Assembly: GCA_014898425.1 (NCBI GenBank)
Contig: RCSZ01000002.1
Coordinates: 930,001 to 994,000 of the forward strand
Length of the DNA: 64,000 nt
Direction: 5' to 3'
Source: Botryotinia globosa
Lineage: Eukaryota; Ascomycota; Leotiomycetes; Helotiales; Sclerotiniaceae
The notes under the pieces are model-generated. The model was given only the letters and a program-made list of their open reading frames with translations, did no database searches and was not told the DNA's origin. Position 1 is the first letter of the stretch. Every line of letters starts with the position of its first letter. Both the position numbers and the translations under genes were made by a program. This document shows, one piece after another, positions 36,801-47,063 of this stretch.

Positions 36801-37118
36801 TACATGTACGAACGACGCCAGTTGCCCTAAACCCTGCCTTGATAACACCTTGCTTTGCCGTTCATAAAGTTGATTGGGGTACTGGGGGGAAACAATTGTC
36901 GATGAGCCGGTTCGAAAAGAGGTAAATTTTGATGTTATTATGTAACTGAATAGAGTTCGAGGAGACGATATCATTTACATCATTGCGTGATGATGAAACG
37001 TTAAAGGTGGAAAGGAATTTTATATGCAAGATGAATGTACGAGGATCCTCCGTATGTTCATGTGATTTTGGGAGTTGGGTCCAGACGAAAAGAAAAGACA
37101 GCGAGGGCATAAGAAAAT
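33840..37118. other. Long non-coding stretch with pyrimidine-rich DNA
   Basis: Apart from a relic frame near 33876-34030 and the pyrimidine tract at 34970-35930, no gene is supported over 3.3 kb. ORFs inside the tract are low-complexity Pro/Ser/Leu frames. A (TC)n(TG)n run lies at about 36383-36408. Confidence 0.5.
34970..35930. repeat. Extended polypyrimidine tract with CCCTC, CATCT and related simple repeats
   Basis: Nearly 1 kb in which the plus strand is overwhelmingly C and T with scattered A. A (CCCTC/CCCT)n block lies at about 35665-35785, followed by CATCTCATCTCGTTT-type repeats. Such tracts can form triplex (H-DNA) structures. Confidence 0.85.
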
Positions 37119-37697
37119 TTATGACCAGCTCTCCTTCTCCTTCAAGCCACCGATGCGATCCATATCGATGGATTGAAATCTGGTTCCTCCAGTTTCCTTT
37201 TCGTAAGCGGGTAGTTGATCCTGATCCTTCAAAGGCTCAAGGCCAACACCGGTTTCTCCGATACGAACAATAACTACACGACCGCTTTTCTTGTGTCCAG
37301 TAGATTCATCATGCTCATCGGGGAAAGTGATGCGAATTTCAGGAACGTCTTCGGGTGAGAGTGGTGCACGGTCGGAGTCCATCATGGATGATTTTTCGTC
37401 ATAGACGTGAATGGTGGAGCCGCGGCCACCATAGGGAGTAGCCGTAATAGTCAATCGGCGGTGATTCGATCTCGTCTGCTCGTTATGTAAAGGCAATTGC
37501 TGACGAGCAACGGCTCTGTTACGTCGAAGCTTGCGCACAACGTACAAGGCCCCTGTTAAACAAAGCCCGATAAATACCAAGATCATCAAGGCAATAAGAA
37601 GATCAACCATTGAGTTTGACATGGTGGTAGTTGAAGAGTCGTCACGGACGCGGAGAATAGATCTAGTTTTGAGCATTGATATCGAATCCATGATCAT
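37119..37697 (-). CDS. Single-pass membrane protein, hypothetical
   Basis: An intronless 192-aa frame. Residues 1-28 are a short polar N-terminus, about 30-53 are one hydrophobic helix (MVDLLIALMILVFIGLCLTG), followed at once by a basic stop-transfer segment (RKLRRNRAVARQQ). The rest is a soluble tail with TITATPYGGRGSTIHVYDEK, an acidic/proline segment (SPEDVPEIRITFPDE), GRVVIVRIGETGVGLEPL and a QLPAYEKE motif. The positive-inside rule puts the C-terminal tail in the cytosol. QLPAYE resembles PPxY-like WW-ligand sites, but this is only suggestive. Ordered composition, the membrane segment and isolation from repeats argue it is real. No function is known to me. Confidence 0.7.
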   Translation of the reverse strand: MIMDSISMLKTRSILRVRDDSSTTTMSNSMVDLLIALMILVFIGLCLTGALYVVRKLRRNRAVARQQLPLHNEQTRSNHRRLTITATPYGGRGSTIHVYDEKSSMMDSDRAPLSPEDVPEIRITFPDEHDESTGHKKSGRVVIVRIGETGVGLEPLKDQDQLPAYEKETGGTRFQSIDMDRIGGLKEKESWS

Positions 37698-38575
37698 GTA
37701 AATGAGTGAATGCTATGGTAAATATTATTGCGTCGAGTTGTCGTTTAATGAGTCGTAATTGGGTATCGATGTCATGCACACAATAGCAAAAATCGGAAAA
37801 GGTATTGACGTTGATTATGGCTATAGCTATATCGCATCATCATGTTAGTCCTTGTTATTAGATTGAATGGGTCAAGATAGATTGAAGCTTTTCATCTTTA
37901 TTGAATCTCCAAGGTCCAATCCCCATGTGTGTAGGTACTCGAATTTGCGACAGGATAATATGCATATCGCACACCTCGATCCTCCTCAATCCATCACACC
38001 ACCTCACGATGACAACAACAACACTTGTAACCACCACCAGAAAAGAAGATGAACAACTTACACAAAGAGTAAGAAGTTCCCAACAAGACAAGAGCAACAA
38101 TCAACTGCTACCAAGGTAATGAATGATTGGAGTGATATTCGCTGAATCTCCCAAGATTTTTAATCTATTGATCTCTTCCAGAGCTGAATTTGGGCTGGAC
38201 CTTTTCGAAAGAATGGACGGTTAAAATCAACTAAAACGAGTGAAGTTGATTAAAACCTGTGAAGGAGTGAGTGTATGGAGGTAGTTGTTGTTCAAAAAGA
38301 ATGTGGATATCCCGAAGGAAGGAGTGTTTATTTGGTGTTGTCTTGTCTCTTGTTGTTAAAGGGTTTGGGAAAGAATTGTCGAAAGTTTCTTCAAGTTGTA
38401 TTATGAAGAGAGGTGGAAGAAAGGTTGAGGTGGTGGTGGAGGTGGTGGTGGTGGAGGAGGAGGATAAAGAAGGTGAGGTAAGGTAAAGGAATTAGAAGTA
38501 AGAAAGAAGAGGAAAGGAGGGAAGGGGAAAGATGAAAGATGAAAGATGAAAAAGAGAAATTGTGCAAGCGTAAAT

Positions 38576-38715
38576 ATAAGTGTAAAATAATAAGTGTATA
38601 ATAATAAGTGTATAATAATAAGCGTAAATATAATAAGTGTATAATAAGTGTATAATAAGTGTATAATAAGTGTATAATAAGTGCATAATAAGTGTATAAT
38701 AAGTGTAATCCGAGA
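38576..38715. repeat. AAGTGTATAAT-type tandem repeat
   Basis: About a dozen units of 11-14 bp built on AATAAGTGTATAATA, with small variants (AGCGTAAATA). Confidence 0.85.
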
Positions 38716-39089
38716 ATAATAATAATAACAAGTGTAAAAATCGGTAGATACTAAATCCCAAGGTAAATAAGTGTAAATAGATGTAAAAAGTGTGTAACCA
38801 TCTATTATCTATCATCTCCCTACCTGGGTACACAGTCACCACCAAACCCCGATATGAACATGAAGACGTAGGTAGACCGGCCGGCTTAGCCACTTGCTTG
38901 ATTGACTGCTCGAATGCTTGAATGGATGTAGGAATGCTTGCGTGCTTAAAGTTACTTTGGATAAAACCGGGAACATCGAAGCGTGCAATTTGTACATACG
39001 GGAAGAGACTTGACTTGACTTGACTTGGAAGTTGGATGGATCATGGGCCATGGCAGACTGCAGTTCGTACCTGCTTTGAAGAGATCCAC

Positions 39090-39160
39090 CCTCATCCACT
39101 CATCCACTCATCCACTCATCCACTCATCCACTCATCCACTCATCCACTCATCCACCCATC
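39090..39160. repeat. (CATCCACT)n microsatellite
   Basis: About eight 8-bp units in a row, then degenerate CATCCACC units. The 67-aa frame across it is repeat-derived. Confidence 0.9.
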
Positions 39161-39686
39161 GATGATCCACCCATCCACCCATAACAGTGGATCCCTCTGT
39201 TCTGTTCCTCGTCTAGAACGCATTTGCCAATTCATTTAAACCAAAACGGTCGTGAATCGTGCGTGATTGGTGTCGGGAGCGCGGGTGGAGTCAAGGGCAT
39301 GATGAGGAAAAAGGGACCAAAAGGGACAAGAAATCACATCAATCACATCTAATCTGCAAAGCAGCCAATGAGATGCGTGGCCCGTTCTCGTCAAGGTGTG
39401 CATGTGTGCTTCAATTTACCATATCTACCGAGTATCCTATGTAGACACATATTTGTACATTTGTACTCCGTACCAACAGAAAGACTCCATCCATCAAACA
39501 TGCATCTGCATGGAACCTGACTGACCAGTGACAACAAGGCCAAATTTTAAAATGAGATATTTCCCACTTGGTCCGGACCAGGGAATCTGGCAGGACGTGG
39601 GAGATTGGGGGATTCCCTTTTCACTGCTCTCTTGACTGTCTTGTTTCTTCATCCATCCATCTAATTTCGAACATTTCCAAAAGAGG

Positions 39687-39770
39687 AGTAGAAAGAAAGA
39701 AAGAAAGAAAGAAAGAAAAAAAAGGAAGAAAGAAAAAAAAGAAAAAAAAGAAAAAAAGAACCAAAAAATA
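39687..39770. repeat. (GAAA)n-type purine microsatellite
   Basis: An AAAG/GAAA tetranucleotide run that degenerates into A-rich sequence. Confidence 0.85.
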
Positions 39771-40138
39771 AATAAAAATCCAACCTCCCAAAGTCTATCT
39801 ACGTTATGTCCGTCATGTCGGTGTACAGTATACTGTCCTAGTGATACGATTCATACGAAGTCTCCAGAGGATATCGTGTACATCACAATAATGATTCTAT
39901 TCATAGACGCAACTAGTGAAGACTATTTCCCTGCTTACGTACCTATCGACGGAGATGTTTCCATCTTTCAATAATGTTCCTCCCTTGTGCTTCTCTCAAA
40001 TTTCAATCTCAATCTCACCCTCACATCGCATCAAACAACACTTGCAATAACATCACATCACATCACATCACATCACAACTTTTCCCGTTCCCATCAAAAA
40101 GTGGAAGAGGGGAGAGATTCATCCCTCAACTCTCTACC

Positions 40139-40196
40139 AGAGACTCCAGACTCCAGACTCCAGACTCCAGACTCCAGACTCCAGACTCCAGAGTCC
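40139..40196. repeat. (CCAGACT)n minisatellite
   Basis: Seven or eight 7-bp units of AGACTCC. Confidence 0.9.
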
Positions 40197-40691
40197 AGAG
40201 ACTCTACTCTAGAACTTCCAAACTGGTGAATTCTGGACCTCGCCAAAAACAAAAACAAAATACATCCCTCCCTCCCTCACTCGCTCATTCATTCATCCAC
40301 TTTGGACGAAAATAATATGCTTAATAAAGTCCTAAATTCCTAAACTCCTAAATTCTAAATACTAAATACTAATTACTAATTACTAATTAATTTCTAATTT
40401 CTAATCCCGAAAATGTTCAAAATCCCCAAATCCCTACACCTTCAAGAAGGAAAAAGAAACAATGTTTGTTTCAAAATGCGCAGATGAGGATCTTCATCAT
40501 CTTGATTAATTCAATTGGTAGCTTGGAACTGATCTTACAAATGGATTTCGGAATGAACGACTGGTACGATACAACCGACTTATCAGAGGAAACTTCACGC
40601 TTCACTGACTGGCTGTAAGTTGTAACCCCCCAAGCCGCGACTTGACTTTTTTTCTCTTCTCCTGCATTTTCTGGGGTTTGTGCCGTAGCAA

Positions 40692-41690
40692 TCAACCAAT
40701 TACGGGGGAGGGCACGGATAATATCGTTGGAGTGCAGCAGTCATAGATCACATGAAATCTTTTCCTCGTTTCTCCATCGTAGGGGTCAGACTTCGAGGCT
40801 GAATGCATGGGGATGGATATCTTTGGATCGTGCGCCGGGAGTTGATAAATATCCATCGAGTTTAAAATAAAATTTAATCTCGTGAGGAAAACGTTTCTGG
40901 GAAAATTCAAAGTGTATGCCCGTTGATTATAATTGTATCCGTACTGATGCTGGAGATGCAAAACCCAAAAACCTTTGATTCTCAAGCTCTCCAAGATGTT
41001 GGACTTTCTAGTACTTATCACTCATCAATCATATTCAGTGTAGTTGTAGAAAATTTCCTTTGGCCTTCCCGTTTTGATATTGAGAAGAAGTTCAAGAGCT
41101 CAAGGGGACCGACCGAAGATTTCATTGACTAGGTAGCATCCAGCCGCTCGAAAGTATCTCTGTCGGATCCGAATTCCGAGCCGCAGGAAATCCTCCAACA
41201 TCAAAAAAGGGGGATCGCTTCTTGGACCTGATACTTCGAAAAGGGTAATGTCAAAATTTCCGATTATGCTATGTATGATACTTCCTTTAACGACAAATTC
41301 CCCGTACGCTGAAAAGCTTTCCACCACTTTAAAAGTCGTACCCATGAAATTGACAATCCAAAGTTGTTGCTTTTGATAGTCCATCTCAAAAGAGCTCGAG
41401 ATACTCAAGTCGGAGATGGGGGGGTGAACGGGTGAGGCGGTGAATGAGTAGCAGATATCTTGGCAACCCAAACTCATATATTCCCTTCTTGCTGTATTTG
41501 ATCACATCTGTTCGAAAAAACCCTTCCAGGGTCTTCTGCATCATGTGCATTGATGCACTCAGAAGTAGCTGCTCGTCAAACGGGTTTGAGCGTTGCCTGT
41601 TCTGTCTAGTTGATACTGATTGTTCAATCAATATTGGATGCCCAGATGATATTAGCTACCTGTTGGTATTGGCTGCCCATCTAATATTCT
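40692..41690 (-). pseudogene. Possible gene remnant with a homopolymer frame break
   Basis: Minus-strand frames look protein-like: SGHPILIEQSVSTRQNRQRS and MHMMQKTLEGFFRTDVIKY (to about 41415), then after a shift MDYQKQQLWIVNFMGTTFKV and GNFDITLFEVSGPRSDPPFL to the stop at 41100. A third segment (41021-40692) reads MDIYQLPAHDPKISIPMHSA. The first shift coincides with a run of seven C/G at about 41418-41424, a typical slippage or sequencing-error site. No family is recognised and no clean exon model could be made. Confidence 0.3.
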
Positions 41691-43602
41691 TGAGATACTT
41701 AACTGTGAATTTTCCAAAGATCTTAGTATATAAAGAAGTCAGAGTGTTTGTGCTGATCAGTGCTGCGCTCTGTATCTTTCTCTGCGCAACTTTGCCGCCT
41801 TGGCCATATATCAATATATCTCCGTAATGACCTTGTCAAAGTTCAAACGCCATTACTCCATGCGTCTGTCCAGATATTCGCATCTCCAATACTCATGTAA
41901 TTTGGAAACATTCCTTGATTGCTGAGAAAGTTTGCAAGCTTCATATCCAAAAGCATCTTTGCCCCTCGTAATCTCATCAGTTTTGATAAACCGCTAACAA
42001 TAACATTAATACTTACACTACTTGGATCAACAAAGATGGTGATACTAGACCCTTAGACTTTATAATTTCAAAAGCTCCTGGTGTTGTATTGCGTATTCAT
42101 ACAATCCGTGCATTTCTAGAATCATTACCTGAACGTCGAACTTCTTGAGGAAATGCCATTTGAAACTATTCAACCTTCGATCATTGCTCTCCCAAGTCTC
42201 GTTTTATCACAATCTTGAGAAAGGGGTTGAATCAAAATGCTTTCCAACTGATTCTTCTCCTTGAGGTGCCCCTTTGGGAAAATCTTTTCAAAGGTGCTTT
42301 CCGTTCAGACAAAATGTCCCACGGGCATGCTTCCTCTTGAGCTTGCTGATTGTTATATGGCGTCACGGCTATAAGTGAAGCGGCAAAATCGCATAAATAG
42401 TATCAGGGATTGGAGCCAATGAAAGAACACACAGTTATTTGGATTGGTGATGCCCAGAAGATTGTGGGGTTCCGCAAGTATGGTTGCATCTTTCAGGTCT
42501 CATAAAACTTGGTGGTTGAAGTATGTTTTTCCTTTGGTGAGACTCAATATGCAATCATGCAAGTCATTGATGGATAACCTGGTCATTACCTCGTCACGTG
42601 TTCCCACGAGGCTCTCGATATCCCGACGTGCAAGTGGTGTAACCACACTAGGCCTCCGCTCGTTGGATAGCAAGAAACGAAAGTATCATGGGAGCCCCAT
42701 TCGTTGGCCTCACTTTTCAGTAAACAGCGGTGAGCAACAGGAAAGTAGGAAAACAGGAAAATTCGGGACAAATTTTCTATTGTGCATGTCCTAAGTGGCG
42801 CATACATGTCACTTTTCAGATCCAAAGACTCCCCAGAGACCTTCTAGCGTGTGCTTATATATCCATACATGGTCTGATCACCGTGTATCCATGTCACAAA
42901 GTTTCTTTCCTTGCTTGGTTTTCCTCACACAGACCAGACCCAAAGCCAGAAAACGGTGATGCAGGTGAAATAGATCCGATCTCCTACGGCTTCGGTATCT
43001 ATCGTAAAAAGATATTGGGATGACCAGTCGAATGGAACAGATTTGTTGGATGGGGATACATAGATCTGCAGAGGTATGAATGCGCCTTTGCTGTTTCGAC
43101 GTGGCTGATGATTTCCCTCAAGATGAAAGAACAGGCTTTCGAATATGCAAGAAGGCTATCTACCCGCAGAAGGGTCTATGTAGTGATGAGAAGCTCATTC
43201 GTTGGTTGATGACCCCCATATGAGGAAGCTTGCCCGACACAACGACATGAAAGGCTTCAAGCCTGGACAGATATTATTCTGGATTATTACGTTGTCCACG
43301 AGCGCCACGAGCGAGTAGCTTCATCATTGGCATTGATTGTCATGCGAAGCAATCAAGTGCCACGGTACATTTATCAATATACTGGTGTCTGTGTTATGTA
43401 CTCATGCTACTTCCCGCTGATAGACCTCGAGCAACATTAGCGTGTTAGGGTTGGATGGCGGCAATGAAATGAATCCGCTGATCTTCTGGAAATAGATCTC
43501 GTAGTAGATATTTGATATCATCGTAAGTCTTCGTAAGATCTCTGGGTCATGGTATTGTGACAAGTGAGTACGAGAATGATTACTTGTCACTGACGGAGTG
43601 GA
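41691..43602. other. Region with no supported gene
   Basis: About 1.9 kb. A plus-strand frame at 42444-42794 and neighbours at 42730-43023 lack splice context and recognisable domains. Confidence 0.4.
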
Positions 43603-43998
43603 TCAGAGAGAACAATAAACTAGAGATGGATCTTTGTATAGCATAGTGATGACACCCGATTTTTCATGCGAAGGAATGGCGTCCAATGTGTTCCCCGGAT
43701 GAAACATCAGCGTAATGTAGTCTCCTCGGCGAATCACCATTGAGTGATGTAGAATGTTAAGAATGCAGATGCAACGCATGTTAATGAAATTGTTCACACT
43801 CTTCATAGATTTGAATTGATGAGGCTTGCTGGAGCAGTGTAGATTCCATCTGACTGGAAGATGATAACGAGTGGCGAGGCCGTCCGAATAACTCATGGGC
43901 AATGGCGTCGTGCTGAATTTCGTAAATTGGATTGAATTCCTGCCGCATTTGGCCAGATTGAGGCGGTCGGCGTACATGCTAGGTAATCTAGCTGACAT
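43603..43998 (-). CDS. Hypothetical ORF (131 aa)
   Basis: ATG-initiated (MSARLPSMYADRLNLAKCGR) and open to 43603, with mixed composition (MVIRRGDYITLMFHPGNTLD, MLYKDPSLVYC). The frame stays open upstream to about 44133 without an ATG, so an upstream exon is possible. No family, signal peptide or membrane segment is recognised. It may be a relic. Confidence 0.3.
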   Translation of the reverse strand: MSARLPSMYADRLNLAKCGRNSIQFTKFSTTPLPMSYSDGLATRYHLPVRWNLHCSSKPHQFKSMKSVNNFINMRCICILNILHHSMVIRRGDYITLMFHPGNTLDAIPSHEKSGVITMLYKDPSLVYCSL

Positions 43999-45731
43999 TT
44001 CCCACTTGCATTCCTTGCGGTCCCAAGAAATCAGCCCCGGGAATTGACAAACATGGAGGAGATTCTCGTGCAGGAATGAGAAAACGAGATAAGGATGTAC
44101 TTTGTATATGGTTGATTGATTACATTCCAACACGAACCCTTTTTTTAAACTGTTGGGATGAGGATGAAGAGGAAGACAGCAATGAAGGGGGCTTTTAATT
44201 CCTCATCCGAGATCTACAACATTGCTTCTTTCCGATTTTCCGAAACAATGGAACTTGGAAGCATCTCCAAAAGTAATGAAATATCAATGTGTTAGAATTA
44301 CATAGATTCTAGGAAAAGCGTGAACGAACCGGAAGCTCTGGAACCTTTAGAATTTGTGGACGTATTGTAAAGGCTAAAAGAATACTCCGTTCCTATCAAA
44401 TTTCAAATCAGAACTTTTCAAGTATCAAGACCCATAGATCGATTTGTCTGTGCTTCTGGGGAGGGAGGGGGGTCTCTACTCTGTAGATAATATATTATAT
44501 ATTATATATTACATCTCGACATATTTATGTTTATTTCGAAGCGAGGGGAAACCCGGAGAGAGTCAGAGACAATCGAGACAATGCATTTATTACCATTTGT
44601 GTCGATATATGATGGATCTGGGAGATTCAAAAAGATGGTGGCCATGTAGCCTGTAGGAGATAACGATCGTGGTTCAATAACAATGGACGCAGCTACTTTC
44701 GAATATGGAATGCCTTTCTTTCACCGAGTAAAGACAGGTTGTTCTCTGGGATCGATTGTAAGGTTAATTAGTACAGTATTGCGGAAATGCAGGTACTTTG
44801 ACTTTTAGTCACATCACCGAAGATGCATTTCCACTTCCATGGACTGACTTGATTGATCTTCGTCGATTCTAGTCAGTTTAGTAGGAGTGGTTCCCATATA
44901 AGTTTCACTTCATTGGCATATGTCAAACGCCAACTGGAGGGACAAAGATCATTCTGTGGGCCAGCTCGGTACGCAGAAGAGAAGAGAATGTTGGACGATG
45001 ATATGATAAGATGGAGGAATTGATAATGTAGTTGAGGGTGGGAAGGTTACGAGCGTGTGAGATATGAGACGATGAGATATGAGATATGAGACGATGGGAT
45101 ATGAGACGATGAGATATGAGATATGAGACGATGGGATATGAGACGATGAGACGATGAGACTATGAGACGATGAGATTGCTAGGTATGTATGTAAATATGA
45201 GGTATGAGGTTCAAACAGAGTATCAACATAATAGCAACAATGGTAGCAATAGCAATAGCAACAGCAACAGCAATAGCAATACCATAATACCATAATACCA
45301 TAATAGTAATAGCAACCGCAATAATAACACCCATAGCAATAGTAAGAAGAAAGCAAAATGTTATCGAAAAAGCCAGGGTTACGATCCTTTCCATCAGATT
45401 CGCCGTCTACTCGTCTCTCTGACTATTTGACTATTTGACTATTTGACTATTTGACTAGGTGGTTACAGAATTACTACCTAGGTACTAGTTCCAGTCACAG
45501 CTCTCGAAGAATCCCCTCCCTCCCTTCAAACCCCATCCATCTCCAGATCCATCTCATCCAATTGGATCTTTTCCTTTGAAAGAATTAAAAATTAAAAATG
45601 GCTCAAGGTTAGAGATACCTAGTTACCCATCGATCTCATTGAATAATCTATCTTGAACGATCGTACAGCTTTCCAGCTCTTGGTAGAGTGCCTCCTCGCC
45701 TTCTTCCTCAAACCTCTCCGTCTGTCACTCG

Positions 45732-45842
45732 CTTACGCTTACACTTACACTTACTTACACTTACACTTACTTACACTTACACTTACACTTACACTTACTT
45801 ACTTTACACTTACTTACTTTACACTCACACTCACACTCACAC
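45732..45842. repeat. (ACTTACACTT)n / (CACACT)n microsatellite
   Basis: A hexamer-related run of CTTACA and CACTCA units; the frames across it (TLTLTLT, HTHTHT) are repeat-derived. Confidence 0.85.
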
Positions 45843-46162
45843 TCAACTCACGCTCACTCTCACTCTCCTTCTCCCTCACAAACCCATCCATCCCTATATC
45901 TCTGCGAAAATTCCTTCTTCTTTTGATACACTTCCCCTTCCCTCCCCCCTTCCCCCTTCCCCCTTCCCCCACGCTATCGTAAATAAAACATTCAACTTTA
46001 TTTGTTCATCCCAGACAGGAATCGGGAAAACCTTGCCTTATTTGATCTCATTGATTACCCTCTCTCTGCCCTACAAACATTACAATACCTTTCCCCACCA
46101 ACCCCTGGTCGAACCTACGCCCCCAAAAGAATACCTTGAACATTAAAAATAAAATAAAGTGT

Positions 46163-46218
46163 ACTGCCAGTCTGCCAGTCTGCCAGTCGCCAGTCGCCAG
46201 TCGCCAGTCGCCAGTCTG
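46163..46218. repeat. (CAGTCTG/CAGTCGC)n 7-bp minisatellite
   Basis: Seven or eight 7-bp units alternate between two variants, CCAGTCT and CCAGTCG. Confidence 0.85.
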
Positions 46219-47063
46219 CCATACATACTACATACTCCCCATACTGCCACACAACGAAAGAACGAACAAGAATTCCACTTCGACAGTGCAACCCATTTAT
46301 CTTCCTTTCCCTTGATCATCGACGTCGTGGAACAGGGACTAACCGCTCGTTTCCTGACACAAACTGCAATCCGGACCCTCGATCGATTCTCCACCAAAAA
46401 ATCCACCGAAAACTTTACGTTCCTGACGATTTTCCCCTTGCTTCCCCAGGCGTACCTCCCGCGTCAAAACCAACGAATTCCCAACCCAAAACGGGACGTA
46501 GACTCGATCAAAGCAAGACAAATCACACAAGGAAAAGGCAATTTTACTGCAAAAAATAATCTTATATTTCATTCTGGCTACTGCTGCGCGGGTGCCTACC
46601 TCTACACAGAAAAGCGCGCTTCTTGACGTTGCATATGACAAACGAAGGGATTGTGTCGCGCGACCTTTGCCCTACCCTTCATACTTCAATATATCTCTCC
46701 CCTCCCTCCCCTCCCTCGATGCTCGATTCCTCATGAACTCCAACTTTCCGCACATCCTTCTTTTGTAAATGAGCTTTCACCCAACGTCGATTACATATTC
46801 CGACTTCTTGCACTGGTAAGATTTGTCCTTGCAACTCAGCTTAAACCCGGACCTCAGCCTTACCGCACGGCATATGCTGACATTTACAAATTTCCACAGT
46901 CATATAGATCTACAACCTGTCAAATACCTCTTAGAAAGACTATCCTTTGGTTCAAGTAATCTGCCATCAAACATATCGACTCCTTTCAACATATTTTCGT
47001 CCTGTTTTTTTCCTCGCCCAGAAACTCCCACGTACATACCGAATTTTCAATACATCTTCAATA

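Larger units (their letters stand above)
37698..40691. other. Non-coding region rich in microsatellites
   Basis: About 3 kb without a supported gene, containing the separately listed tandem repeats and GGTGGAGGT-type purine runs at 38425-38465. It includes the promoter of the 37119-37697 minus-strand gene, whose sense strand is pyrimidine-rich here. Confidence 0.5.
43999..47063. other. Long upstream region of the PUF gene with tandem repeats
   Basis: About 3 kb with no convincing gene. Repeats include GAGATATGAGACGATGG at 45060-45175, TGACTATT at about 45417-45457, ACTTAC at 45732-45842 and CCAGTCG at 46163-46218. The plus strand becomes pyrimidine-rich approaching the PUF start, suggesting a long leader or promoter. 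Confidence 0.5.

Noticed and set aside
42730..42840. Weak resemblance to a GRF zinc finger (GQIFYCACPKW)
   Set aside because: The Cys spacing and the GRF core do not fit, and no surrounding gene model can be built.
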